Source: JBDHDH01 sp039591615
Lineage (GTDB): Bacteria; Gemmatimonadota; Gemmatimonadetes; Gemmatimonadales; GWC2-71-9
NCBI GenBank assembly: GCA_039591615.1
Contig: JBDHDH010000004.1
Location: 8,775-72,774, forward strand
Length of the DNA stretch: 64,000 bases
Direction: 5' to 3'
In this document: piece by piece, positions 44,780 to 53,049 of the stretch
Layout: each line of letters opens with the position of its first letter
Numbering within the stretch: position 1 is the stretch's first letter
The notes under the pieces: model-generated
Told to the model about the DNA's origin: nothing
Database searches by the model: none
The model's input: only the letters and a program-made list of their open reading frames with translations
Translations under genes and position numbers: made by a program

Positions 44780-45930
44780 CCGCTGCTTCCTCCTGGGAGC
44801 GCCCGCTGGGTGGCTTCGTGGACGACCTGTCCTCCGTGGGTGATACAGGTGCCGCCAATGATCTCATCTTCGAAGTCGAGACTGAGCGCACCCTCTTTGA
44901 TGAGGGTCTTTACGAATGCCGACATGTTCCGCGCGTACATCTGGCTGGCGTGGGTGGGCATGCTGGCCGGGACATTCAGCGGCGCCAGAACCGTCACACC
45001 ATGGCGGAAAACGTCCTTCCCCGCCTCGGTGACCGCACAGTTCCCGCCCGCTTCGCTCGCAAGATCCACGATCACCGCGCCGGGCTTCATGTCACGCATC
45101 ATCTCTTCCGTGATGAGCAGGGGGGCGGGTTTGCCGGGGATCAGGGCGGTAGTGATCACCACGTCGACGTTTCGAACGTGCTGATGGATGAGCTGCAGCT
45201 CCTGCTCGTGTTGCTCTTCGGAGAGCTGTTTCGCATATCCTCCAGCCGTCTCCGCGTCGGTGGCGACCGCCTCCGGTGCGATGAACTTCGCACCGAGACT
45301 CTCTACCTGTTCTTGCACCGCAGGACGCACGTCGAAGGCCTCGACGATGGCGCCGAGCCGGCGGGCGGTCGCGATGGCCTGGAGTCCGGCGACCCCCGCA
45401 CCCAAGATCAGCACGCGAGCCGGTGGGATCGTCCCCGCCGCTGTGGTCAGCATGGGGAAGAATCGGCCCATGGCGGTCGCCGCCAGCAGCACCGATTTGT
45501 AGCCCGCCACCGTGCTCATGGACGAGAGGGCATCCATCGACTGTGCCCGGGTGATCCGGGGCAAGGCGTCGAGGCTGAACGCGGTGACCTTGCGTCGTGC
45601 GAGCTCGGAGACGAGCTCGTGATTGACCAGCGGTTGCAGCAGGGCGACGAGGACGACGCCTTCCCGCAAGAGCGCGAGCTCGTCACGCCCGCCCTCGTTC
45701 CGCGGGCACTGGACCTTGGCAACGACGTCCGCTTCTCGCCACAACGCTGCCGCATCCACCAGAGTGGCGCCGGCAGCCGCATACTCCTCGTCCGAGAACG
45801 CCGCCGCGAGCCCGGCGCCTCGCTCGACCCGGATTTCGACTCGGTCGCCGGCAAGACGCTTGGCCACGTCCGGAACGAGCGCCACGCGGCGTTCGCCCGG
45901 CATGCTCTCCTTCGCAACAGCAATGATCAC
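44776..45930 (-). CDS. pntAA: NAD(P) transhydrogenase subunit alpha, NAD-binding part
   Basis: Soluble NAD(H)-binding subunit of 384 residues, related to alanine dehydrogenase. It has RRVALVPDVAKRL near the start, the RQD-like loop region, and the dinucleotide fold LILGAGVAGLQAIATARRLG (about 168-187) with EAFDVRP. First gene of the pnt operon; the preceding 45 bp presumably hold the promoter. Confidence 0.96.
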   Translation of the reverse strand: MIIAVAKESMPGERRVALVPDVAKRLAGDRVEIRVERGAGLAAAFSDEEYAAAGATLVDAAALWREADVVAKVQCPRNEGGRDELALLREGVVLVALLQPLVNHELVSELARRKVTAFSLDALPRITRAQSMDALSSMSTVAGYKSVLLAATAMGRFFPMLTTAAGTIPPARVLILGAGVAGLQAIATARRLGAIVEAFDVRPAVQEQVESLGAKFIAPEAVATDAETAGGYAKQLSEEQHEQELQLIHQHVRNVDVVITTALIPGKPAPLLITEEMMRDMKPGAVIVDLASEAGGNCAVTEAGKDVFRHGVTVLAPLNVPASMPTHASQMYARNMSAFVKTLIKEGALSLDFEDEIIGGTCITHGGQVVHEATQRALPGGSSG

Positions 45931-45975
45931 GAACAGCTCCTGAGGGAAGTGAATGACTCGTAACGGAAGACCCCG

Positions 45976-47076
45976 CTACCCCGCGTCGTATTCCAGCAAT
46001 CGGCGAAGCTCTGAAGGAACGTGAGGACCGAACACCTCGTCCCGTGGAACGGTGAAGACGCGCACCGGCGGCCCGGGAGCGCCACGGGGACCCTCGGAAC
46101 CAGCGCCGCCGTCGGGACCGCGGGCCCCGTCCGCGCCGGCGGTGCAGCGCCGCGCATCTCCCTGAACCGCGCCGCCGGCACCACCCGCGCCACCCTTCCC
46201 AGGTTTCCCTCCAGGGCCGCCTTCACCGCCTGGTGTCCGCACTTCAATCATACCGGCCAACAGCGGCTGCTCCTCGGGGACCACCAGCGTAACCTCTCCC
46301 CCGGGGCCTCCGGACCCGCCGGCCCCGCCATTGCCCCCCGCACCACCCGCGCCGCCGGGCCCGCCCGGGCAACCGGGCTCGCCTGCCGCTCCGAGCTTGC
46401 CGTCTGTCCCGTTGGATCCCGGTCCCCCCCGACCACCGCGGGACTCGAGCACGACCCAATCTGCTGGGGGGATCAGATCGGCGTCCGCCATCACGTACAC
46501 CGGCGGTGCGGCATTCACCGAGATCTCGGCAACCAAGAGCCGGTCATAGAAAGGTGATCGGACGATATCGAGACGAGCCACCACGTCGGGCCCCGGCCCC
46601 CCGCCTCGCCCCCCATCCCCTCCCGGTGTGCCCTCGAAGGCGAAGACATGGGCCATGCACGAGTACTCCGGCTCCACGACCTCAAACGTATTGACGGACG
46701 GCTTGTCCCGCAGAAACGCACTGAGCCTGAACCCGTCGTTGGCGCTCAGCAGCGGATCGGGATAGGTGCCCCAGTGCCCGTTCTCCCTCGGAGCGGCTTC
46801 ACCGCTCGTAAAGCGGAGGAACACCACATGGAGTGGTGGCGGACTGTTCTTGTCGTATTTCGTGGAGAAGGGAAGCACACTTCCATCATCGAGAACGGCC
46901 TCGTAGCTGGCCTCAATGCGTCCTCCGGGACACACCCGCTCCGGCCACGTGCGCATGCGGATATCAGTGATCCGGCCGAGCAAGAGGGGATCCGGCGCAA
47001 GATCCGGGGGCGGCTTTTGCGCACACCCTGCAAGCAAGAGGACGCCGAGCACGCCGCTCACATGCCACCCACGCAT
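45976..47076 (-). CDS. Lipoprotein with collagen-like Gly-rich segments
   Basis: The 366-residue protein has a lipobox signal (LLLAGC, Cys18), a beta-rich N-terminal part (to about 150) and then three glycine-rich blocks of the type GGxGGxGG and GPxGxxG (about 165-180, 220-260 and 280-340) spaced by ordinary beta segments. The 18-residue opening MRGWHVSGVLGVLLLAGC sets this start; an ATG 17 codons upstream (47127) gives a near repeat of the same opening and could be used instead. Likely surface-exposed structural protein; no known enzyme motif seen. Confidence 0.75.
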   Translation of the reverse strand: MRGWHVSGVLGVLLLAGCAQKPPPDLAPDPLLLGRITDIRMRTWPERVCPGGRIEASYEAVLDDGSVLPFSTKYDKNSPPPLHVVFLRFTSGEAAPRENGHWGTYPDPLLSANDGFRLSAFLRDKPSVNTFEVVEPEYSCMAHVFAFEGTPGGDGGRGGGPGPDVVARLDIVRSPFYDRLLVAEISVNAAPPVYVMADADLIPPADWVVLESRGGRGGPGSNGTDGKLGAAGEPGCPGGPGGAGGAGGNGGAGGSGGPGGEVTLVVPEEQPLLAGMIEVRTPGGEGGPGGKPGKGGAGGAGGAVQGDARRCTAGADGARGPDGGAGSEGPRGAPGPPVRVFTVPRDEVFGPHVPSELRRLLEYDAG

Positions 47077-47194
47077 GCTCCGCACTCGCAGCACTGGAAG
47101 GACGTTTGGCACCTGCCACCCCCTCATCGCTTGGCGAGTCTCTCCCACTCCCACGGCCCCGACACCCATCATACCGCTCCACGCCCTTTCGCTC

Positions 47195-48340
47195 TCATCC
47201 CCCCCTCGTATGCATCTCTCGATGCGGATCACGCCGCAGGGCTTCGACCTGGTAGAGTGGGGAGCGAACCGGTGACCGCAACCGCTCTTCTGCGCCACGA
47301 TCCGTGCGTTGCCTCCACCGGTCGCTGATGAGGCGGGCCAGCTCGGCGTCGGTGGCGCCGGCCCGCAGCGGTTGGCGGAGATCGAGCCCCGTGTCGGCGT
47401 ACAGACACAGCAGCCATTTTCCGTCGGCCGTCAACCGACTTCGGTCGCAGTTGCGACAAAAAGGCTCCGTCGTCGACGCAATGACACCAAAGGTCGTCCC
47501 GTCGGGGAGTGCGAATCGATCTGCCGGAGCGCGCTGCTGGGTCGCGTTGGCTGGCAGCACCGGCTCAGCGTGGCCAAAGCGGCGCTCCACCACGCTCACG
47601 ATCTCGCGTTTGGGAACCACGGCATCCATGGACCACCGGGTTGCACCCCCGACATCCATGTACTCGATGAACCGCACCTCCGCCTCATTTGCCCGGGCGA
47701 AGTCGATCATGTCGACGATCTCGTCGTCGTTGAAACCCCTGACGACCACGGTGTTGATCTTGGTCTCACGGAAGCCGACGGCGTGGGCGCGACGCAGTCC
47801 CTCCAACACGTCATCGTGCCGCCTGCTTCGGGTGAGCGCCTCGAAGCGCTCCGGCCGCAGACTGTCCAAGCTCAGCGTGATGCGGTGGAGGCCCGCGTGC
47901 CGCAGCGAGCGGACCATCCCGCCGAGCAATATGCCGTTAGTGGTCAACGACAGGTCGCGCACCTGCGGGTCGCCTGCGAGCAACTGGACCAGCTCCGGGA
48001 GATCCTGACGCAGCAGCGGCTCGCCGCCCGTAATCCGGACTTTCGAGACGCCAAGCGAAGCAAACACGCCCCCGAGGCGCTGGATCTCCTCGTACGTCAG
48101 AATGGACTGCCGGGGGAGCCAGATGTACTCGTCCTCCGGCATACAATAAGTGCACCGGAGGTTGCAACGATCGGTAACCGAGACGCGGAGGCTTGCCAGC
48201 GGGCGATGTAGGGTGTCGCGAATATCCACGTGGCTACGGCGTTGAGGGCGATGGGTCAGATCGACCGGGCCGCCGCTCGGGTCGCCGTGGCCTGGCGAGC
48301 ACGAGGTGGCCGACCGGTCTAATTCGTCGGTCGTAACCAT
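47195..48340 (-). CDS. moaA: GTP 3',8-cyclase MoaA (molybdenum cofactor synthesis)
   Basis: Radical SAM enzyme starting molybdopterin synthesis from GTP. The N-terminal cluster motif is CNLRCTYC (about 58-65), the C-terminal second cluster has CRNC and a later Cys in WLLCLYAD, and the chain ends in HTRGG with the catalytic GG tail. The ATG at 48340 gives 381 residues with an unusually long N-terminus; family members often start nearer the RDTLHRPL stretch. It lies back to back with the first molybdenum hydroxylase module. Confidence 0.95.
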   Translation of the reverse strand: MVTTDELDRSATSCSPGHGDPSGGPVDLTHRPQRRSHVDIRDTLHRPLASLRVSVTDRCNLRCTYCMPEDEYIWLPRQSILTYEEIQRLGGVFASLGVSKVRITGGEPLLRQDLPELVQLLAGDPQVRDLSLTTNGILLGGMVRSLRHAGLHRITLSLDSLRPERFEALTRSRRHDDVLEGLRRAHAVGFRETKINTVVVRGFNDDEIVDMIDFARANEAEVRFIEYMDVGGATRWSMDAVVPKREIVSVVERRFGHAEPVLPANATQQRAPADRFALPDGTTFGVIASTTEPFCRNCDRSRLTADGKWLLCLYADTGLDLRQPLRAGATDAELARLISDRWRQRTDRGAEERLRSPVRSPLYQVEALRRDPHREMHTRGG

Positions 48341-48385
48341 AACCAGCGAGGGCTCTTAGGGGCAAGCGGCAGGCCCTCGGGCGCC

Positions 48386-48413
48386 TTGCGACGCGGCGAG
48401 TCACCGGTATCTT
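48386..48413 (+). promoter_or_regulatory. Promoter of the first form II module
   Basis: TTGCGA (48386-48391) and TATCTT (48408-48413) with a 16-nt spacer, about 37 nt before the coxS-like ATG at 48451. The same TATCTT -10 form recurs elsewhere in the window. Confidence 0.5.
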
Positions 48414-48450
48414 ACCCCTTCCCTCCGGAAACTCCGCCGAGGCGTCGCGC

Positions 48451-48912
48451 ATGACCAAAGTGACTCTCACGCTCAACGGGGTCGAACGCAGCGACGATAT
48501 CGAACCCCGCCTTCTCCTCGTGCAATACGTCCGTGAGGTCGCCGGCCTCACGGGGACCCACATCGGATGTGAGACGAGTATCTGCGGCGCTTGCACCGTC
48601 CTCGTCGACCGCCGCGCGGTCAAGTCATGCACCCAATTCGCCGTCCAAGCCGAGGGCAAGGCCGTCACTACCATCGAGGGCCTCGGGACCGACGGGCAAC
48701 TCCATCCACTCCAGGAGGCATTCTGGTCAGAGCATGCCCTCCAGTGCGGCTTTTGCACGCCGGGCATGATTCTCACGGCCCACCAGCTACTAGGGGCCAG
48801 CAACATGCCCGACGAGGGAGAGATTCGTCACGCCCTCGAGGGCAACCTCTGTCGGTGTACCGGCTACCACAACATCGTTCGTGCCATCCAAGCGGCCGCG
48901 CGACCGAACTGA
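48451..48912 (+). CDS. Molybdenum hydroxylase small subunit (2x 2Fe-2S), form II module 1
   Basis: Electron-transfer subunit of 153 residues. The plant-type 2Fe-2S motif is CETSICGACTVL (about 41-52) with a further Cys in VKSC, and the second cluster is CGFCTPGM...CRCTGY (about 102-145). Together with the next two genes it forms an S-L-M module, the order of form II (xanthine-dehydrogenase-like) enzymes. Its 3' end overlaps the large-subunit gene by 32 bp. Confidence 0.93.
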   Translation: MTKVTLTLNGVERSDDIEPRLLLVQYVREVAGLTGTHIGCETSICGACTVLVDRRAVKSCTQFAVQAEGKAVTTIEGLGTDGQLHPLQEAFWSEHALQCGFCTPGMILTAHQLLGASNMPDEGEIRHALEGNLCRCTGYHNIVRAIQAAARPN

Positions 48913-51259
48913 CGGGGGGGCTGCCGTCGCCGGGTCCGCCCCCAAATTCGTCGGCGCCCGCGTCCGGCGGAAAGAGGATCCGCGACTTCTCAGCGGCCGC
49001 GCCACCTATGCCGACGACGTGCGTCTGCCGCATATGGCGTATGCCAAGCTCACGCGGAGCACGCAGGCACACGCGCGGATCGCTGCCATCGATGCGACGG
49101 TGGCCGCGAGCATGCCCGGCGTCATTGCCGTCGTGACCGGCGACGATCTCGCCGATGGTCTGTCCGCTCTTCCTGCGAGCCACCGGAATGGAGAGCTCGG
49201 GTCTCCGCCCCATTTCGTCCTGGCTCGAGAGGAGGTGCGACACGTCGGGGAGGCGGTGGCCGTCGTGGTAGCGGAGTCCGAGGCCCAGGCGACGGATGCC
49301 GTCGAAACGATCCTCATCGACTACGAGGCCCTCCCCGCGGTGACCGACGTGGAGGCGGCAACGAGAGATGACACACCCCTCGTGCACCGTGCGCTCGGAA
49401 CGAACGTTTCGTTCACCCGGACGCTCGTCGCCGGCGATCCGACTGAGGCGTTCGCGAGCGCGCCAGTGGTGCGCCGCCAGCGCTTGGTGAATCAGCGGCT
49501 CGTTCCGGTCGCCCTCGAGGCCCGGTGCGTCATCGCCGACTACGACCCAGGGCCAGACAAACTCACCGTGATCACGAGCACGCAGATCCCTCATACCATC
49601 CGCGCGCTGCTCGCGAAGGTCGTGGCGATTCCCGAGCACCGGGTTCGGGTGATCGCGCCGGAAGTGGGCGGGGGGTTCGGCGCGAAGGCCAACTTCTACC
49701 CGGAAGAGCCACTGTTGGCATACCTATCGCGCCGGCTGCTTCGACGGATCAAGTGGACGGAAACGCGTACGGAGGCGTTCCAGGCCACTACCCATGGCCG
49801 CGATCAGCTGTGTGACCTCGAAGTGGCTGCCGATGCTGGCGGTAGACTCCTCGCGCTCCGCGCCACGATTCACCAAGATCTCGGCGCCTACCATCAGCTC
49901 TTCTCACCGCACGTCTCCGGCGGGACCACGGCCATGATCACCGGGTGCTACGCGGTCGACCACGTGGAGGTCACCCTCAAAGGCGTCTTCACGAACAAGA
50001 CCCCAACCGACGCCTATCGGGGTGCCGGACGTCCCGAGGCGACGCTGATCATCGAGCGGGCGATGGAGCTCATCGCCGATGGAGTGGGGAAAGACGCCGC
50101 CGAGGTGCGACGGCTGAACTTCATTCCCGCCGACGCGTTCCCCTTCGAGACTGCGATTGGGATTCGGTACGACTCCGGGAACTACCAAGGCGCGTTGGAC
50201 AAGTTGCTGGCGAACGCCGACTACACTGCACTCCGCGCAGAACAGGAGCGAGCTCGTCGAGAAGGGCGCCTCATGGGCATCGGCCTCTGCAACTACGTGG
50301 AGATGTGCGGATTCGGCCCCTCGACGATGATGTCGTCCGGCGGATGGGAAACGTGCGAGATCGAGGTGCGCGGTAGCGGGACCGTGGTGGTGAAGACCGG
50401 GCTCAAGCCGACCGGCCAAGGAGAGGAAACGGCATTCGCGCAGATCGTCGCGGATCGGCTCGGCGTGAGTCTGGACGACGTGGAGGTCATACACGGGGAT
50501 ACGGACCTCGTTGGCGAGGGCATCGGGACGTTCGGATCGCGCGGAATGGCAGTCGGTGGCTCCGCGCTGATGCGCTGCGTCGACACGATTCGCACGAAGG
50601 CGCGTCGTATAGCCGCTCACCTCCTCGAAGTGCACACCGATGATGTCGTCTTCGAAGATGGCAAACTCCACCCGACGGGAGCGCCGGCCGTGGCGAGGAG
50701 CTTCGGGGAGATCGCCCGCACGGCCCACGTGGCGACCGACCTGCCGCCCGACCTCGAGCCTGGGCTCACGGCCGTGCACTACTACGAGCCGACGGGCCTC
50801 ACGTTTCCCTTCGGCGCACACCTGGCCGTCGTCGAGATCGATCGGGAAACGGGCTGGGTCACGCTCAAACGTCATGTGGCCGTCGACGATTGTGGGACGA
50901 TCATCAACCCGACCATCGTCGAGGGACAGGTGCATGGTGGGATCGCACAGGGAGTGGGGCAGGCATTGTTCGAGACCACCATCTACGATGAGTTCGGACA
51001 ATTGCTCACCGGCTCCCTGATGGACTACGCCGTTCCCAAGGCAAGCCTGCTTCCGAGCTTCGAACTCGACCGCACGGTGACTTCCACGCCGGTCAACCCG
51101 CTCGGGGCGAAGGGCATCGGCGAGGCCGGGACGATTGGAAGTACACCGGCCGTGGTGAACGCCGTCCTGGATGCCCTGCGACCGTATGCGATGGACCCCC
51201 TGACGCTGCCCCTCACCCCGGAGCGCGTGTGGCGAGCGCTTCAGCAGGCGGCACCGTGA
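48881..51259 (+). CDS. Molybdenum hydroxylase large subunit, form II (AYRGAGR), module 1
   Basis: Molybdopterin-binding catalytic subunit of 792 residues. Active-site motif AYRGAGR is encoded at 50012-50032, the form II signature, and GVGES-like KGIGEAGTIG near the C-terminus holds the catalytic Glu. VGGGFGAKANFYPEE is the Gln/Gly loop region. The only in-frame start is GTG 48881, inside the small-subunit gene and without a clear ribosome site. Substrate unknown; form II enzymes are not established CO oxidisers. Confidence 0.92.
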   Translation: MPSKRPRDRTDGGAAVAGSAPKFVGARVRRKEDPRLLSGRATYADDVRLPHMAYAKLTRSTQAHARIAAIDATVAASMPGVIAVVTGDDLADGLSALPASHRNGELGSPPHFVLAREEVRHVGEAVAVVVAESEAQATDAVETILIDYEALPAVTDVEAATRDDTPLVHRALGTNVSFTRTLVAGDPTEAFASAPVVRRQRLVNQRLVPVALEARCVIADYDPGPDKLTVITSTQIPHTIRALLAKVVAIPEHRVRVIAPEVGGGFGAKANFYPEEPLLAYLSRRLLRRIKWTETRTEAFQATTHGRDQLCDLEVAADAGGRLLALRATIHQDLGAYHQLFSPHVSGGTTAMITGCYAVDHVEVTLKGVFTNKTPTDAYRGAGRPEATLIIERAMELIADGVGKDAAEVRRLNFIPADAFPFETAIGIRYDSGNYQGALDKLLANADYTALRAEQERARREGRLMGIGLCNYVEMCGFGPSTMMSSGGWETCEIEVRGSGTVVVKTGLKPTGQGEETAFAQIVADRLGVSLDDVEVIHGDTDLVGEGIGTFGSRGMAVGGSALMRCVDTIRTKARRIAAHLLEVHTDDVVFEDGKLHPTGAPAVARSFGEIARTAHVATDLPPDLEPGLTAVHYYEPTGLTFPFGAHLAVVEIDRETGWVTLKRHVAVDDCGTIINPTIVEGQVHGGIAQGVGQALFETTIYDEFGQLLTGSLMDYAVPKASLLPSFELDRTVTSTPVNPLGAKGIGEAGTIGSTPAVVNAVLDALRPYAMDPLTLPLTPERVWRALQQAAP

Positions 51260-52113
51260 TCCCTCCGCCGTTTGAGTACCATCGAGCCACCTCACTGGAC
51301 GACGCGGCCAGGTTGCTGGCCAAACACCCCGGCGAAGCGAAAGTACTGGCGGGCGGACACAGTCTGATTCCCATGATGAAGCTACGGCTGGCAACTCCGC
51401 GGATCCTCGTGGATGTCGGTGGCTTATCCGACCTCAGCTATGTCAAGCGCAACAGGAAACAGCTGGCGGTTGGGGCGCTCACCACCCATGCAATCGTCGC
51501 GGGCGCCGAAGACGTGAAGAGCACCCATGGCGCCTTGGCCGAAGCGGCAAATGCCATCGGCGACGTCCAGGTCCGCAACTGTGGCACCATCGGCGGCAGT
51601 CTCGCCCACGCGGACCCAGCCGCCGATTACGGGCCGGCCGTACTCGCCTTCGACGCTGCCATCGTGGTCAAAGGCGCCAGCGGCGCTCGTGCGATCCCCG
51701 CCTTCAAGTTCTTCACCGGCCCGCTCTCGACTGCGCTGAGCGACGACGAGATCGTCACCGAGATACGACTCCCCATCCTGCCTGGCGCCGGAAGTGCGTA
51801 CGAGAAACTCCCGCAGCCGGCATCGGGGTTCGCCGTCGTCGGCGTGTGTGCGGTCGTGGTATTGGACAAGCATGGCGTGTGCACGCAGGCGCGGTTCGCC
51901 GCCACCGGCGTTGCCGATCGGGCCGTGCGGCTGTCCACGTTGGAGACGGCGCTCAAAGGCGCACAGTGGAGTGCCGGAGCGATCGCCGCCGCCTGCGGGA
52001 AGGCCGACGCCGACGTGCCCCACGTTCTGGAAGACGCGTTCGCGACGGAAGACTATCGGCGGCACCTGCTCCGCGTGATCGCCCGCCGCGCGGCGGAACG
52101 AGCCGTGCCGTAG
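51256..52113 (+). CDS. Molybdenum hydroxylase FAD subunit, module 1
   Basis: Medium subunit of 285 residues that passes electrons from Fe-S clusters to FAD. FAD motifs AGGHSLIPMMKLRL (about 34-47) and GTIGGSLAHADPAADY (about 112-127) are present. GTG start overlaps the large-subunit stop (GTGA). A shorter start was chosen over 51229 because IPPPFEYHRAT is the usual N-terminus. Confidence 0.92.
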   Translation: MIPPPFEYHRATSLDDAARLLAKHPGEAKVLAGGHSLIPMMKLRLATPRILVDVGGLSDLSYVKRNRKQLAVGALTTHAIVAGAEDVKSTHGALAEAANAIGDVQVRNCGTIGGSLAHADPAADYGPAVLAFDAAIVVKGASGARAIPAFKFFTGPLSTALSDDEIVTEIRLPILPGAGSAYEKLPQPASGFAVVGVCAVVVLDKHGVCTQARFAATGVADRAVRLSTLETALKGAQWSAGAIAAACGKADADVPHVLEDAFATEDYRRHLLRVIARRAAERAVP

Positions 52114-52114
52114 C

Positions 52115-52192
52115 CCGAGTCCCAGCCAACGCGCACACGCCCGGCGGGCGATTCCCGTCCGGGGTGACGTCGCTCGGCGTGGGGCGACTCGG
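52115..52192. terminator. Large hairpin between two converging FAD-subunit genes
   Basis: CCGAGTC (52115-52121) and GACTCGG (52186-52192) are perfect 7-bp arms around a GC-rich interior with its own CCCGG/CCGGG pairing. It occupies the whole 79-bp convergent gap. Confidence 0.55.
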
Positions 52193-53047
52193 TTACCGCG
52201 ACAGCGCTTCCTCCACTGCGCGCCGAACCAGCACCTGAACCAGGTGCCGGCGGTAGTCCGCGCTCCCGTTGATGTCGGAAGACGGATCACCCTCTCCCGC
52301 AGCCCGTTCCGCCGCCTCGCCGATGGCCGTTGCGTCGCCCCCGCTGAGCGCCTGCTCGACGGCCGACGCCCGCAGCGGTGTCGGGCCCATGTTCGTGAGG
52401 CCGATGGCGGCCCGGTTGATGGAGCCATTCTCCTTCTCGACGACCGCAGCGACGCCAACGATGGCCCAATCCTGCGCGCGCTGGCGGAACTTCTGGTAGG
52501 ACCAACCATGCTTGTTCGCGTCCAGCCGAGGCACGCGGATTTCCGTGAGGAGCTCCCCCGGTCGGAGCGCCGTTTCAAGCAACCCTGTAAAGAACTCGGT
52601 CGCGGCGATGGTGCGCTCCTTCTTTCCTCCACGGACCACGAAATCGGCCTCGAGCGCTAGCAGCGCGCTGGGCACGTCCGACGCCGGATCGCCGTGGGCC
52701 ACGGCTCCGCCGATCGTCCCGCGATGGCGCACCTGCGGATCACCGACCAGACCGGCCACATACGCCAAGAGGGGGCACGCCCGCTTCAGCACGCTCGAAT
52801 ACTCCAGGTCGTGATGCCGGGTGAGCGCACCGATCACGATCCCATCGCCCGACTTCTTGATGTAGGACAGCTCCGCGAGGCGTCCGATATCGACGAGAAG
52901 CGTGGGTCTGGTGAGGCGAAGCCGCATCAAGGGGAGTAGAGACTGCCCGCCCGCGATCAGCTTCGCCGCCTCACCGCCCTGCTCGAGCAGCCTGCTCGCG
53001 TCGTCGACGGAGGAGGCAACTTGGTAATCGAATGAGACGGGGATCAT
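52193..53047 (-). CDS. Molybdenum hydroxylase FAD subunit, form II module 2
   Basis: The 284-residue medium subunit has FAD motifs AGGQSLLPLMRLRL (about 32-45) and GTIGGAVAHGDPASD (about 110-124). Start MIPVSFDY was chosen over an upstream ATG that lies within the large-subunit gene. Last gene of the S-L-M module on the minus strand; it starts 2 nt after the large-subunit stop codon. Confidence 0.92.
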   Translation of the reverse strand: MIPVSFDYQVASSVDDASRLLEQGGEAAKLIAGGQSLLPLMRLRLTRPTLLVDIGRLAELSYIKKSGDGIVIGALTRHHDLEYSSVLKRACPLLAYVAGLVGDPQVRHRGTIGGAVAHGDPASDVPSALLALEADFVVRGGKKERTIAATEFFTGLLETALRPGELLTEIRVPRLDANKHGWSYQKFRQRAQDWAIVGVAAVVEKENGSINRAAIGLTNMGPTPLRASAVEQALSGGDATAIGEAAERAAGEGDPSSDINGSADYRRHLVQVLVRRAVEEALSR

Positions 53048-53049
53048 CG

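Noticed and set aside
48881..51259. Calling the form II large subunits (48881-51259 and 53050-55416) CO dehydrogenases
   Set aside because: Both have AYRGAGR instead of AYRCSFR and S-L-M gene order, so CO oxidation is not supported.
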